This document shows positions 26,208 to 34,572 of a DNA stretch of 64,000 nt, piece by piece. Numbering within the stretch: the first letter of the stretch is position 1; every line of letters begins with the position of its first letter. The position numbers were made by a program, and so were the translations under genes. The notes under the pieces are model-generated. The model saw only the letters and a program-made list of their open reading frames with translations, made no database searches and was not told where the DNA came from. This DNA comes from Halieaceae bacterium (lineage in GTDB: Bacteria; Pseudomonadota; Gammaproteobacteria; Pseudomonadales; Halieaceae). The stretch lies in assembly GCA_902623175.1 (NCBI GenBank), contig CACNSR010000001.1:124001-188000 (forward strand), read 5' to 3'.

Positions 26208-27497
26208 TCAGGCGGGCTTGGTGCTCGGCACGAAGGGTCTGTCCGCGCGGATGAACAGCCACAGCGCGGCGCCAAAAAACGCCATGGCGGTGCCGGTTGA
26301 GAGCGCGGTCACCCAGCCTACGTGGCTGGCCAGATAGGGCATGAGCGGTGCTACCACTATCCCCGCAAAGTTGCCGCCTGTATTCATCACCCCGCAGGCC
26401 GGTGCCGTGTAGGGCCCCGCGATATAGGTCTGAGCAGACCAGTAGGCGCCCTCGGTGAGCTGGGTGCTGGCAAAACACAGCGACAGCAACACCACGGCGG
26501 TGTAGGGGGAGCTGGCATAGAGCCCGGCGTAAAGGAAAATGCCGGCGCCAATAAGTCCGGTGATAGCCGGAATGCGGCATCCCAAACGCGGTCCGAGCCA
26601 TGCGCAAAGCGCGTCGCAAGCATACCCCCCCACCGAAGCCATCACAGCACCGCAGAGCCACGGCAGCGAGGCGAGAAAGCCGGTTTCGAGAATACTGAAA
26701 CCGAGCTCGGTCACCAGGTAGTGAAAGAACCAGGTGAAGAACAGATAGAAAATGCAGTTCTCGGCAAAGTAGGCGCAGGTGAGCAGCAGCGTGTCGCGGT
26801 TGCGAATGATTTGCCGCCAGGCGCCGAATCCGGCGTTGGAGGTGAGCTGTTCTCGGTTCGCCTGAATGTGCGCCAGCTCTTCGTCGGTCATGGCAGGGTG
26901 CTCTGCGGGAGCATCGGTCGAGTAGCGCCACCACAGCCAGAATAGCGCGATGCCCAGCGGGACGAATACATAAAACGAGGCCCGCCAGCCCCAATAGACC
27001 ATCACCACCGCCACCAGCGGCTGCGTCACCGCAGCGCCGAGTGTCAGACCCGTACTGCCCACCGCATTGGGCAATGCCCAATGCCCAACCGGGAACCAGC
27101 GTTCCACCACGGCCGCCTGTATCGGGTAGATCGGCGCGTGGGCGACGCCGACGAAGAATCTCACCACCAGCAAACAACCGATTACCCCCGTGGCGGTTGT
27201 AAAAACCTCACCCGGGAGCCATCCGGTCAGACCTGTGGTGATGACCCATGCTGCACCCGCGCAGGTCAGCGCTACTCTTGGCCCGAGTAGCTTGCCGAAT
27301 ACACCACCCGGCAGCTGACATACTGCATAGCCCCAAATGAAGGCGGCATAAATCCAGCCCATCTCTATTTCGCTGATGCCCAGCTCGGGCATCATGAACT
27401 CGCCTGCCACGTGGATGTTCTGGCGCATTAAGTAAGAGAGGAAGCTCAATAAAAAGAGCACGCTGAACAAGCGCCAGCGTGTGGGTACCCGGCTCAT
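26208..27497 (-). CDS. MFS transporter (anion:cation symporter-like)
   Basis: 429 residues from an ATG forming ATGA with the stop of the Rieske gene. Twelve helices; the first reads LFSVLFLLSFLSYLMRQNI, followed by GYAVCQLPGGVFGKLLGPR, typical of the hexuronate/phthalate (ACS) branch. Members import organic anions such as hexuronates, tartrate or aromatic acids. Last gene in the run MFS - flavoprotein - Rieske - MFS; the overlaps imply one transcript and that the carrier imports the substrate of the two enzymes. Confidence 0.87.
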   Translation of the reverse strand: MSRVPTRWRLFSVLFLLSFLSYLMRQNIHVAGEFMMPELGISEIEMGWIYAAFIWGYAVCQLPGGVFGKLLGPRVALTCAGAAWVITTGLTGWLPGEVFTTATGVIGCLLVVRFFVGVAHAPIYPIQAAVVERWFPVGHWALPNAVGSTGLTLGAAVTQPLVAVVMVYWGWRASFYVFVPLGIALFWLWWRYSTDAPAEHPAMTDEELAHIQANREQLTSNAGFGAWRQIIRNRDTLLLTCAYFAENCIFYLFFTWFFHYLVTELGFSILETGFLASLPWLCGAVMASVGGYACDALCAWLGPRLGCRIPAITGLIGAGIFLYAGLYASSPYTAVVLLSLCFASTQLTEGAYWSAQTYIAGPYTAPACGVMNTGGNFAGIVVAPLMPYLASHVGWVTALSTGTAMAFFGAALWLFIRADRPFVPSTKPA

Positions 27498-28621
27498 GAG
27501 CACTCGCTGTCGGCCTTATCGAGTTTTTCGCGCACGTAGCGTCGGATATCGAGGCTGTAGTCTTCCATGGGCGCGTAGTAGCCGTGCTCAAACACCTTGT
27601 TGTGCATACCGCGCTGCACGCTCTCACAGATATCCCAGTCTTGCTGGTTCACCACGTCCCAGAACTCAACGGCGTCAGAGCCGTCGAAGTCGGGTTTGCT
27701 GAGCTCATCCGGGTGGAACAGAAAGTCGCATTGGATCCGTGTATGACCCTCACTCTGCGGCCAAAGGTAGAACGCGGCAACGTGGTCCATCGACAGGCTG
27801 AGCATCAGATTGGGGTAGAAGAGCTCGCCCTTGTGATGAGATTTTTCGGTCTCGGTGAGGCCGGGAAATGGCGCCCTTTTAGTTGTGCCTGAGGTGGTAA
27901 ACGTGTTCGCGCCGTCACGATGCGGCACCCCGTCGTCCCAATCGAGCTCGTTGCCGCCGCCCTCTTTGAAGGCCGGCACAATCTGGCACAGTTCAGGATG
28001 GATCGGGCCGCAGTGGTAGCACTCGTTATAGTTCTCGACGATCACTTTCCAGTTGGCTTTAATCTCGTAGGTGAGGGTGTGACCCACTCTGAGGTCTGCA
28101 AGAGGGTAGCGCTGCAATCGCTCGATGCCTTTACCCAGCGCTTGCGTCAGTGGTTCACCGCGCTGCGCCAGACAGACAAAAATAAAACCACCCCACTCAG
28201 CCAGCGGAATAGAGTGCAGCGTGACGCCATCAGTATCAATGGCCAGATGCGGGGTGCCCCGCAGCCGGCCGTCGAGGTGATAGCTCCATGCGTGGTAGGG
28301 GCACACGATGCTGCGAGAAAACTGACCGCTTATTGGGCCGGGATCTTTGAGGGGGACGAGTTCCGTGCCGCGGTGCCGGCAGACGTTATAAAAAGCGCCT
28401 AGTTCACCATTGTCGGCTTTAACTACCAGCAGCGACTGCTGTTGAAGCCGGATGGCCAGATAATCCCCCGCTTCGGTCAGTGTATCGCTGCGACCAACGC
28501 ACACCCAGCCCAACTCGAATATCGCCGCATACTCACGCTGAAATTCTGACGCATCGAGATAGCTGGCCCGCGGTAGGGTGTGCTCGAGTGATGCCAGCGT
28601 CGGGAGTTGTTCGGTACTCAC
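27494..28621 (-). CDS. Rieske non-heme iron oxygenase, alpha subunit
   Basis: 375 residues. Rieske [2Fe-2S] ligands Cys81/His83 (CRHRG) and Cys107/His110 (CPYH). Catalytic-domain motif ENYNECYHCGPIHPE gives mononuclear-iron ligands His203 and His208; a DWDICESVQRG segment near 332 supplies the likely Asp. Short length and this motif style resemble glycine-betaine, choline and stachydrine mono-oxygenases (GbcA, Stc2 type) more than ring dioxygenases. Overlaps the TMADH/DgcA-like gene start-to-stop by 4 bp. No ferredoxin reductase gene is nearby, so electrons must come from elsewhere. Confidence 0.92.
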   Translation of the reverse strand: MSTEQLPTLASLEHTLPRASYLDASEFQREYAAIFELGWVCVGRSDTLTEAGDYLAIRLQQQSLLVVKADNGELGAFYNVCRHRGTELVPLKDPGPISGQFSRSIVCPYHAWSYHLDGRLRGTPHLAIDTDGVTLHSIPLAEWGGFIFVCLAQRGEPLTQALGKGIERLQRYPLADLRVGHTLTYEIKANWKVIVENYNECYHCGPIHPELCQIVPAFKEGGGNELDWDDGVPHRDGANTFTTSGTTKRAPFPGLTETEKSHHKGELFYPNLMLSLSMDHVAAFYLWPQSEGHTRIQCDFLFHPDELSKPDFDGSDAVEFWDVVNQQDWDICESVQRGMHNKVFEHGYYAPMEDYSLDIRRYVREKLDKADSECS

Positions 28622-30747
28622 CGCTGGGGAAAGACTCTGGAAGGTTCTGTCGGCACCACCGGCTCATCGCGCATATATAGGGTGTCTGTCTCGAGCAGCC
28701 CACGGGCAAAGCTGTGACCGCTGTGCACCGCGTGCACGATGGCGCCGGGTGCCAGCGCATCCCCTAACAACTGGACCGAAGGTGACTTCTCATTGGTCGC
28801 GGCGCCAACCAGTGATTGGTAAAGCGCATCCTCTGGCTCTCGGTGGCCGACAATCACCACCGCATCGACTTCGATCTCGAATGGCGTGGCATTAAACAAA
28901 TTCTGTAACGCCGCCCGATTGCCATCAAAATCCATCAGGTTGGTGGTGGTGTGGATCATGACGTTTCGCCGGGCGAGCGCTTGATACACAAATGGCAGCT
29001 CATTGGTCATAAAGGTCCATGCGGAGGCGTGCCCCGCAGGGGTGGCGTAGCTGACTGCCTTGCCTTGCTCGGCCAAATGCTCGGCGATGACGCCACCGAG
29101 ATAATAGTTGTCGTAATCAAACATCAATACGCGATCTGCCGCGACGGTGCCGGCGAATACGTCCTCGGGGGTCAATATCTGCGGCAGATCGAGGAGTGCT
29201 GCGGGGATCTCGAGGGCCGAATAAAGCCGCTTGGTCCAATGGGCCCCGGTTGCAACCGCGATGTGGTCGGCGCCAAGGCTCAAAGCGGCCTCGGCATCGA
29301 GTTCGCTGTTTTTGTACATCGAGACGTTGCCCATTTGCGAAAGCGCCCAAATACGGTAGTCACGCACCCGGCGCCAGGTGGCCATGCCGGGAAGCTGACT
29401 TTCCTGCAGCACCCGGCCACCCCAGTCATCAGTTTGCTCGGCGATGGTGACCTCAAAGCCTTGCTTGGCCGCAATGAGTGCGGCTTCCAATCCTGCAGGA
29501 CCGCCGCCCACAACCAGTACGTTGCCCGGCTGAGAAGCTTTGGTAAATCGCTCGGGGTGCCAGCCGCGCCGCCACTCTTCACCCGCCGTGGCGTTCTGGG
29601 TGCAGCGCACCGGCACGCCGTCGTGCCAGCTCGCAATGCAGATGTTACAGCCAATGCACTCGCGGATATCGTCGCTGTTGCCTTCGCGGATCTTGGTTGG
29701 CAGGAAGGGGTCTGCGATGCTCGCCCGCGCGCCACCAATCAAATCCAGCACGCCGCGGCGAATCTGCGACACCATGGTATCGGGCGACGTGAAGCGCCCC
29801 ACGCCGACGACCGGGCGATCGGTCACCCGCTTCACGAAGTTGATGATGGGCTCGTGGGCGCCCTCAGGCCTAAAACGCGAGGCGCCGCAGTCTGTGGGAC
29901 TCGAATCCATTTTCACATCCCAGAGATCCGGCACGTGAGAGAGCAGGCTGACCACGCCATGTGCCTCGCTTTCGTAATGATCACTGGCCTTGCCACGCAG
30001 TTCCTCAAGGCTGATGCGCAACGCAACTGCCGCGCTACTGCCGGCCTCGTCGCGGGTCACCTCCAGCATTTCGTTGACGAAGCGCACGCGGTTCTCCAGC
30101 GAGCCGCCATAGCCGTCGTCGCGGTGGTTGTATTCCGGCAGCAGGAACTCGTAGCCGAGATAACCCATACCGGCATACACGTAAATAATGTCAAAGCCCG
30201 CATCGAGGGCGCGTCGCGTCGCCAGGCGTTGCCATTGCAGTACTTCTTCGATGTCAGCACCGGTCATCTTCTTGGGCCGCAGCTGGCCCATAAAGCCCAC
30301 GTGGGTGGCTGCCCATGAAATGCCCGAGGGCGAGAGCGGCGGTAGGCGCGAGGTACGGTTCATCACCGCCGCGCCCCCATGCCACAGCTCTACGGCTGCT
30401 AGGCTCCCGTGGCGGTGAATGGCCTCCGTGGATAATGCGTGGGAGGCGATGTCGGCATCGCTCCACAGCCGTGCGAAGGGCAGGGGTGAATCGTCTGAGC
30501 TCGGGTGAATTGAGACTGCGCCTGTACTTACTACGCCCCAGCCACCCTCGGCCTTGGTCTCGCGAAACGCTGCGCGCACTCGGGGGTGGGTCTCGGTCAT
30601 GCCGCTGGCATGGGGCACCTGATAGAAGCGATTGGGCGCTGTCACCGGGCCAATTCGAACGGGCTCAAAGAGAACCTCATGGCCTGGGTGACAGGCACTC
30701 AGGTTGGCCTCCGCCATAGGCGTTGAGATGTGCTCTGATTTACCCAT
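28618..30747 (-). CDS. TMADH/DgcA-like FMN-FAD-[4Fe-4S] oxidoreductase with altered active site
   Basis: 709 residues: N-terminal old-yellow-enzyme barrel, [4Fe-4S] cysteines 364, 367, 370 and 382 (CIGCNIC ... RCTQNATAGEE) and a C-terminal FAD/NAD-like domain (VVGGGPAG near 413). End-to-end similarity to trimethylamine dehydrogenase is plain. From my memory of TMADH numbering, Cys30 (covalent FMN) is Ala47, Tyr60 is Ala77, Trp264 is Ser283 and His172 is Met194; Tyr169, Asp267 and Trp355 are kept as Tyr191, Asp286 and Trp374. So trimethylamine is an unlikely substrate. DgcA and StcD, N-demethylating members of this group, work beside Rieske enzymes, matching the neighbour here. Confidence 0.9.
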   Translation of the reverse strand: MGKSEHISTPMAEANLSACHPGHEVLFEPVRIGPVTAPNRFYQVPHASGMTETHPRVRAAFRETKAEGGWGVVSTGAVSIHPSSDDSPLPFARLWSDADIASHALSTEAIHRHGSLAAVELWHGGAAVMNRTSRLPPLSPSGISWAATHVGFMGQLRPKKMTGADIEEVLQWQRLATRRALDAGFDIIYVYAGMGYLGYEFLLPEYNHRDDGYGGSLENRVRFVNEMLEVTRDEAGSSAAVALRISLEELRGKASDHYESEAHGVVSLLSHVPDLWDVKMDSSPTDCGASRFRPEGAHEPIINFVKRVTDRPVVGVGRFTSPDTMVSQIRRGVLDLIGGARASIADPFLPTKIREGNSDDIRECIGCNICIASWHDGVPVRCTQNATAGEEWRRGWHPERFTKASQPGNVLVVGGGPAGLEAALIAAKQGFEVTIAEQTDDWGGRVLQESQLPGMATWRRVRDYRIWALSQMGNVSMYKNSELDAEAALSLGADHIAVATGAHWTKRLYSALEIPAALLDLPQILTPEDVFAGTVAADRVLMFDYDNYYLGGVIAEHLAEQGKAVSYATPAGHASAWTFMTNELPFVYQALARRNVMIHTTTNLMDFDGNRAALQNLFNATPFEIEVDAVVIVGHREPEDALYQSLVGAATNEKSPSVQLLGDALAPGAIVHAVHSGHSFARGLLETDTLYMRDEPVVPTEPSRVFPQR

Positions 30748-30753
30748 AACCGC

Positions 30754-32097
30754 TTAGCGTGATCCTTCTTGATGGCTTAACGCTGATCTAACAATAGCCT
30801 GCTGATGGTCGGGCGACCGCAACACTGACCCCATGATTGTGAGCCCGATGGCCGCCAGAGCACAACAGCCGCCGTACAACCAGAACACGCCGTTGTAGCT
30901 GCCCGTGGTGTCGCTGATGAAGCCGGCCAGCGGTGCGCTGGTGGCGGTGATCGGAATGTGCATTGGGTTCATCACACCGAGTGCGCGCCCAACGCTGCCT
31001 GCACCGAAAGTGCGCGCGGGCATGTTGGTCCAGATTGGCACCACGCCGCCATATCCCAGGCCCATGACAAAGGCGCCGGCGATTAGCCCGGAGTAGTTCT
31101 GTACCAGTAACAGAATCAACAGACCCGTGCTGAGAAAGAGGCAAATCAGGTAGCCGCACCGCTGAATACCGAGCCGGTCCATGAGGTAACCGGTTAGGGC
31201 TTTTCCGCTGAAAGAGCAGACAGCGATGATCGAGTACAGGAGCGCTGTCGATTGCCCGGTCACGCCGAGATCTTTCGCGTGCAGGCTCAAATTAGCCAGC
31301 ATGCCGAGCGTCACCGCCAACAAGGAACCGGATACAATCATCTGTAACCAAAAGATGCGGCTCCTCAGCAGATCGGGGATGCCCCAGTCCCGGGCATCGA
31401 CCGCTGCAGTGGCCGCCAAGTCGGGCGCGCCGGCCCGCCCAGGTGCCGCTGGCTCTCTGCTTAGGCCGAGGTCGGCAGGTCGGTTGCGGAGCAGCCAGTA
31501 AAAAATCGGCAGGAAGGCAAAACAGATACAGCCCGCCACCATCAGCCCGGTGCGCCAGTCCCACTCCAAAAACATCCAGGTCATGAAGGGCGGCATTAAA
31601 AAGCCGCCGAGTGAGCTGCCCGTTGCGGCAAGCCCCAACGCGAGCCCGCGCCGGCGGATGAACCAGCGGCTGATCAGTGCGGCGCCGGGAATCGCGCCGA
31701 TCAAGAGCACGCCCAAGGGAATCAAGCTGGCCCATACCACCCAGATATGCAGCAGCGTGCCCGCCTGACTCAAGATCATTAGCCCCAGCCCCATCGCGGT
31801 CATGCCGATCATCATGAGGTGTCTGATCGACCAGCGATCGATCAGGATACCGGCTAAGGGAGAGAGCAGGTTGGTCGCCACCGTGAGGCAGGTCTCGATG
31901 AGATTGATCTGTGCCCGGGGAGCTCCAAAAACATCCTCGAAAGTGGCGGTATAGAGCCCCATGCTCCAAAACACAAAGCCCCCCTGAATCAGCTGCCCCG
32001 AGGCGGTGGCAAAGACAACCCACCAACCTGGGTAGATGCCTCCTGAGGGCGGCTCCAAGGGAGTGTGCTCGACTGTTTGATCCGGTTGGGTGGACAT
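30754..32097 (-). CDS. MFS transporter (OxlT/monocarboxylate-like)
   Basis: 447 residues with twelve helices; GIYPGWWVVFATASGQLIQGG at the N-terminus and SPLAGILIDRWSIRHLM in loop 2-3 are typical of the oxalate:formate antiporter/MCT branch. First gene of the minus-strand run, 6 bp before the TMADH-like start. With a second, unrelated MFS at the far end, the pair may serve uptake and product efflux. Divergent from the gene at 32192 across about 95 bp, which should hold both promoters. Confidence 0.87.
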   Translation of the reverse strand: MSTQPDQTVEHTPLEPPSGGIYPGWWVVFATASGQLIQGGFVFWSMGLYTATFEDVFGAPRAQINLIETCLTVATNLLSPLAGILIDRWSIRHLMMIGMTAMGLGLMILSQAGTLLHIWVVWASLIPLGVLLIGAIPGAALISRWFIRRRGLALGLAATGSSLGGFLMPPFMTWMFLEWDWRTGLMVAGCICFAFLPIFYWLLRNRPADLGLSREPAAPGRAGAPDLAATAAVDARDWGIPDLLRSRIFWLQMIVSGSLLAVTLGMLANLSLHAKDLGVTGQSTALLYSIIAVCSFSGKALTGYLMDRLGIQRCGYLICLFLSTGLLILLLVQNYSGLIAGAFVMGLGYGGVVPIWTNMPARTFGAGSVGRALGVMNPMHIPITATSAPLAGFISDTTGSYNGVFWLYGGCCALAAIGLTIMGSVLRSPDHQQAIVRSALSHQEGSR

Positions 32098-32191
32098 ACT
32101 TATTGTTGTGCCCGGAGACCGTGGATTGCCTCACACCTTAGGCGCTTTGTGGCACCATGGCAAAGACAGTCTCAGCCCTCCGGAGCTTGCT

Positions 32192-32944
32192 ATGCGCCCC
32201 CATAAAACCCTCCGTGGACACATCCATTACACCAGCAGTAAGCCCGGTCGCGAGGGGGTGGAGCGCGGTCGTGAGCACTTCACGATTACCGTACATGGCG
32301 ACGGTCGCCGCACCTTGCGCGCGCACTGTGAGATTGACGACGAGCCTAATGTGTTACGCGATGTCACCCTCACCAAAAATAAAGAATGGGATACGCTCGA
32401 CGCCTTTGTGCGTTTGTCGCTCGGCGACGAGCAACAGGGCAGCAGCTGGTTTTACTTTGGCGATACTGGCGCCGACTGTGAGGGTTGGACCCATGAGCGC
32501 GGCCGTTTTTCAGAGCACGAGGCCTATGACGAGCGCCCCGCAATTTTTGGAACCCATCCCATTCAAGGGGACGCCTGGCACCTCGCGGTCATTGACCGAA
32601 GCGAGGGCTCAAAGGTCCACACCTTTGATCGTTTCTTGATGACGTCGCTCGATCATCGCGGCGCGACCGGGCCGTCACTGGTTTGGCACGACCCAGGGAT
32701 GATCATCGAATTTATTGGCGAAGAGACGATTACCGTGGGGGCAGGCACCTTCGATGCGCTGCACTTTTGCTACGGGGAGCGGGGCAGCACCGCGCAGGGC
32801 TCAAATGAGACCAATGAACACCCACCCTATGAAGTATGGGTCTCGGCTGATGGTGAATTTGTGCTGCTCAAGGCGCAGGTGACGGGGTACATGATGACTC
32901 AGTACGAGCTGGTCTCGCTGGAGGTGCATGAGGGCAACGGTTAG
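32192..32944 (+). CDS. conserved protein of unknown function, paralogue of 38292-39032
   Basis: 250 residues from ATG at 32192; GGAG sits 6 nt upstream. The open frame extends to 32090 but without a ribosome site. Soluble, beta-rich, acidic. Shares with the protein at 38292-39032 the blocks LRA[FH]CE[LI]DDEP, TSLDHRGATGP, [EI]FIGEETITV-x-AG and W[VT][ST]-x-DG[DE]F. These look like a lipocalin/DUF3108-like beta barrel with a conserved DHRGATGP loop; no catalytic role is known to me. Convergent with the FAD oxidase (11-bp gap). Confidence 0.75.
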   Translation: MRPHKTLRGHIHYTSSKPGREGVERGREHFTITVHGDGRRTLRAHCEIDDEPNVLRDVTLTKNKEWDTLDAFVRLSLGDEQQGSSWFYFGDTGADCEGWTHERGRFSEHEAYDERPAIFGTHPIQGDAWHLAVIDRSEGSKVHTFDRFLMTSLDHRGATGPSLVWHDPGMIIEFIGEETITVGAGTFDALHFCYGERGSTAQGSNETNEHPPYEVWVSADGEFVLLKAQVTGYMMTQYELVSLEVHEGNG

Positions 32945-32955
32945 TCACTCAGGCC

Positions 32956-34551
32956 TCAGGCGGAAAAATCCCCCAGTGCGCCAGGGTTGATCAGGCCTTC
33001 CGGGTCGAGCTCTTGCTTCAATGCTCGCAACATGCTGCGGCTATCGGGGTTGAGGTTGGCCAGCATAGGGTAGGTCTTACCAATCTGGTTGCTTGCAGCA
33101 CCGAACTCGGCGAAGACCTCAACAATTTTGCTACGTATTTCATCCACCAGCGCACGTCCCTCGTGATTCGGCGCCGGTTCTTCCAGGCCCGAGAGAAAGT
33201 CGGGTTCAGGTATATGGCGATGCACAGGGAGCCACTCGTCAAACCATCTGAGCACGGGCTCGTAACTGAAAACATGCTGCGTGATCGCGATATACAGAAA
33301 GCTCATGGTCACCCCGCAGGCCGCCATACGCTCCCGATAAGGGTCGATCGCCGCCTCGGTTGCTGCGATCAGTCGCTCGGCGTCGGAGTGAGGCACCTTC
33401 GAGTTGAGGGCTGCCCAGCGCTCCCCCTGCGAACCAAGAATGCCGTTCAGCGGCTCAAAGGGGTTGGCCCTCGCTGCCTTGGGGATCGTGTTGCTGATCT
33501 CTACACCACTATGATCAAGCGCGAGCTTGACCACGCCGCGGCGATCGTCGCGCACACCATCGACCGAGCGTCCCGCGCAGACGCAGTGCAGCGTATAAAC
33601 CTCACCTTCGACAAAACGCCGACCGGCCATCGCCATCTTCGCGCCTTCCTGAAGCCCTTTGAGCACGCTCGACTGGGAGCGGATGACGTTACCCAGGCGG
33701 CCGATGTCTTTCAGAAGGGTCGCGAGATCAAGCGAGCGCTGGGTGGTGGCGGGGTCAAAAATATACGCTTCCTCGCAGTAACCACTGCGGCCGATCGCGG
33801 ACAAAGCCCTGGTGGCGTCCTTCTGGGTGGCAAACGCAAATGAGGCGTAATCGACGGCCTCTGGCATCGGCATCATACGCAGTGACGCCACGGTTTTCAC
33901 ACCCAGTGCCCCGGCGTCGTGTACAAATAAGCCTGTGAGGTCCGGGCCGTAATGGCGGAAGCCCGGACGACCATTATGGAAGGCCGCCTGGCCGGTTTGG
34001 ATGCGCCGCCCGCTCGCGTCGATCACTTCCATGCCGACCACAATATCAGCGGCGCTGCCGTAGCGCGCCGTGCCCATAAATAGCGCCCCGTTGGATAGCC
34101 CGCCACCCACGGTGGCGCGGCTTCCCGAGAAGGTGCCAAAAAAAGGCAAGCGCAGTCCGCGGGGAGTCAAAGCTTCCCAGATTTGCTGCCAGGTGACACC
34201 CGCCTCGACGGTGATTACCAGGTCGTCTTCGTTGATCGAGACAATCCGATTCAGCGCGCTTAGGTCGAGCATCACGGTGTGGGTGTGAATGGGAAGATAG
34301 CCACCGGTGTAAGACATACCGCCGCCACGCTGGGTGATAGCAAAGCCCATAGAAGTGGCGATTTTCACAATAGAAGACACCTGTTGCAGCTCGGCTGGTC
34401 TCACAATCAAAGCCGGTGGGATACCCATGCCGTAGACGTCTGAAGTGTAGAGAGGCATCTCCGACGCGTCTGTCACCACAATGTTACTGTCGATGTTGTT
34501 CTGTATCCGCACTCCGAGCAGATCGGTGGGTGCCATCTCTGTTTGTGTCAT
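32956..34551 (-). CDS. FAD-binding oxidoreductase (VAO/PCMH fold)
   Basis: 531 residues. The PCMH FAD domain is in the first half: QRGGGMSYTGGYLP, then VEAGVTWQQIWE and the pyrophosphate loop SRATVGGGLSNGA. The C-terminus ends LDPEGLINPGALG, as in the D-lactate/glycolate oxidase and 4-cresol dehydrogenase/vanillyl-alcohol oxidase relatives. It likely oxidises an alcohol, hydroxy acid or para-alkylphenol. No covalent FAD His could be assigned with certainty. The neighbours on the same strand are the OGT-like and isomerase-like genes. Confidence 0.87.
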   Translation of the reverse strand: MTQTEMAPTDLLGVRIQNNIDSNIVVTDASEMPLYTSDVYGMGIPPALIVRPAELQQVSSIVKIATSMGFAITQRGGGMSYTGGYLPIHTHTVMLDLSALNRIVSINEDDLVITVEAGVTWQQIWEALTPRGLRLPFFGTFSGSRATVGGGLSNGALFMGTARYGSAADIVVGMEVIDASGRRIQTGQAAFHNGRPGFRHYGPDLTGLFVHDAGALGVKTVASLRMMPMPEAVDYASFAFATQKDATRALSAIGRSGYCEEAYIFDPATTQRSLDLATLLKDIGRLGNVIRSQSSVLKGLQEGAKMAMAGRRFVEGEVYTLHCVCAGRSVDGVRDDRRGVVKLALDHSGVEISNTIPKAARANPFEPLNGILGSQGERWAALNSKVPHSDAERLIAATEAAIDPYRERMAACGVTMSFLYIAITQHVFSYEPVLRWFDEWLPVHRHIPEPDFLSGLEEPAPNHEGRALVDEIRSKIVEVFAEFGAASNQIGKTYPMLANLNPDSRSMLRALKQELDPEGLINPGALGDFSA

Positions 34552-34572
34552 CGTGTCGACCTTTGCCGATGG

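Noticed and set aside
25966-27177. Reverse open frame of 403 codons
   Set aside because: Frame-shifted shadow of the MFS gene on the same strand; Arg/Gly-rich, no helices.
28951-30318. Long forward open frame of 455 codons opposite the flavoprotein gene
   Set aside because: It is the antisense of a gene with clear TMADH motifs; the His/Gly/Ala-rich product matches no family and has no start signal.
28618-30747. Calling this gene trimethylamine dehydrogenase (tmd)
   Set aside because: Overall similarity is strong but the covalent-FMN Cys and two of three cage aromatics are replaced.
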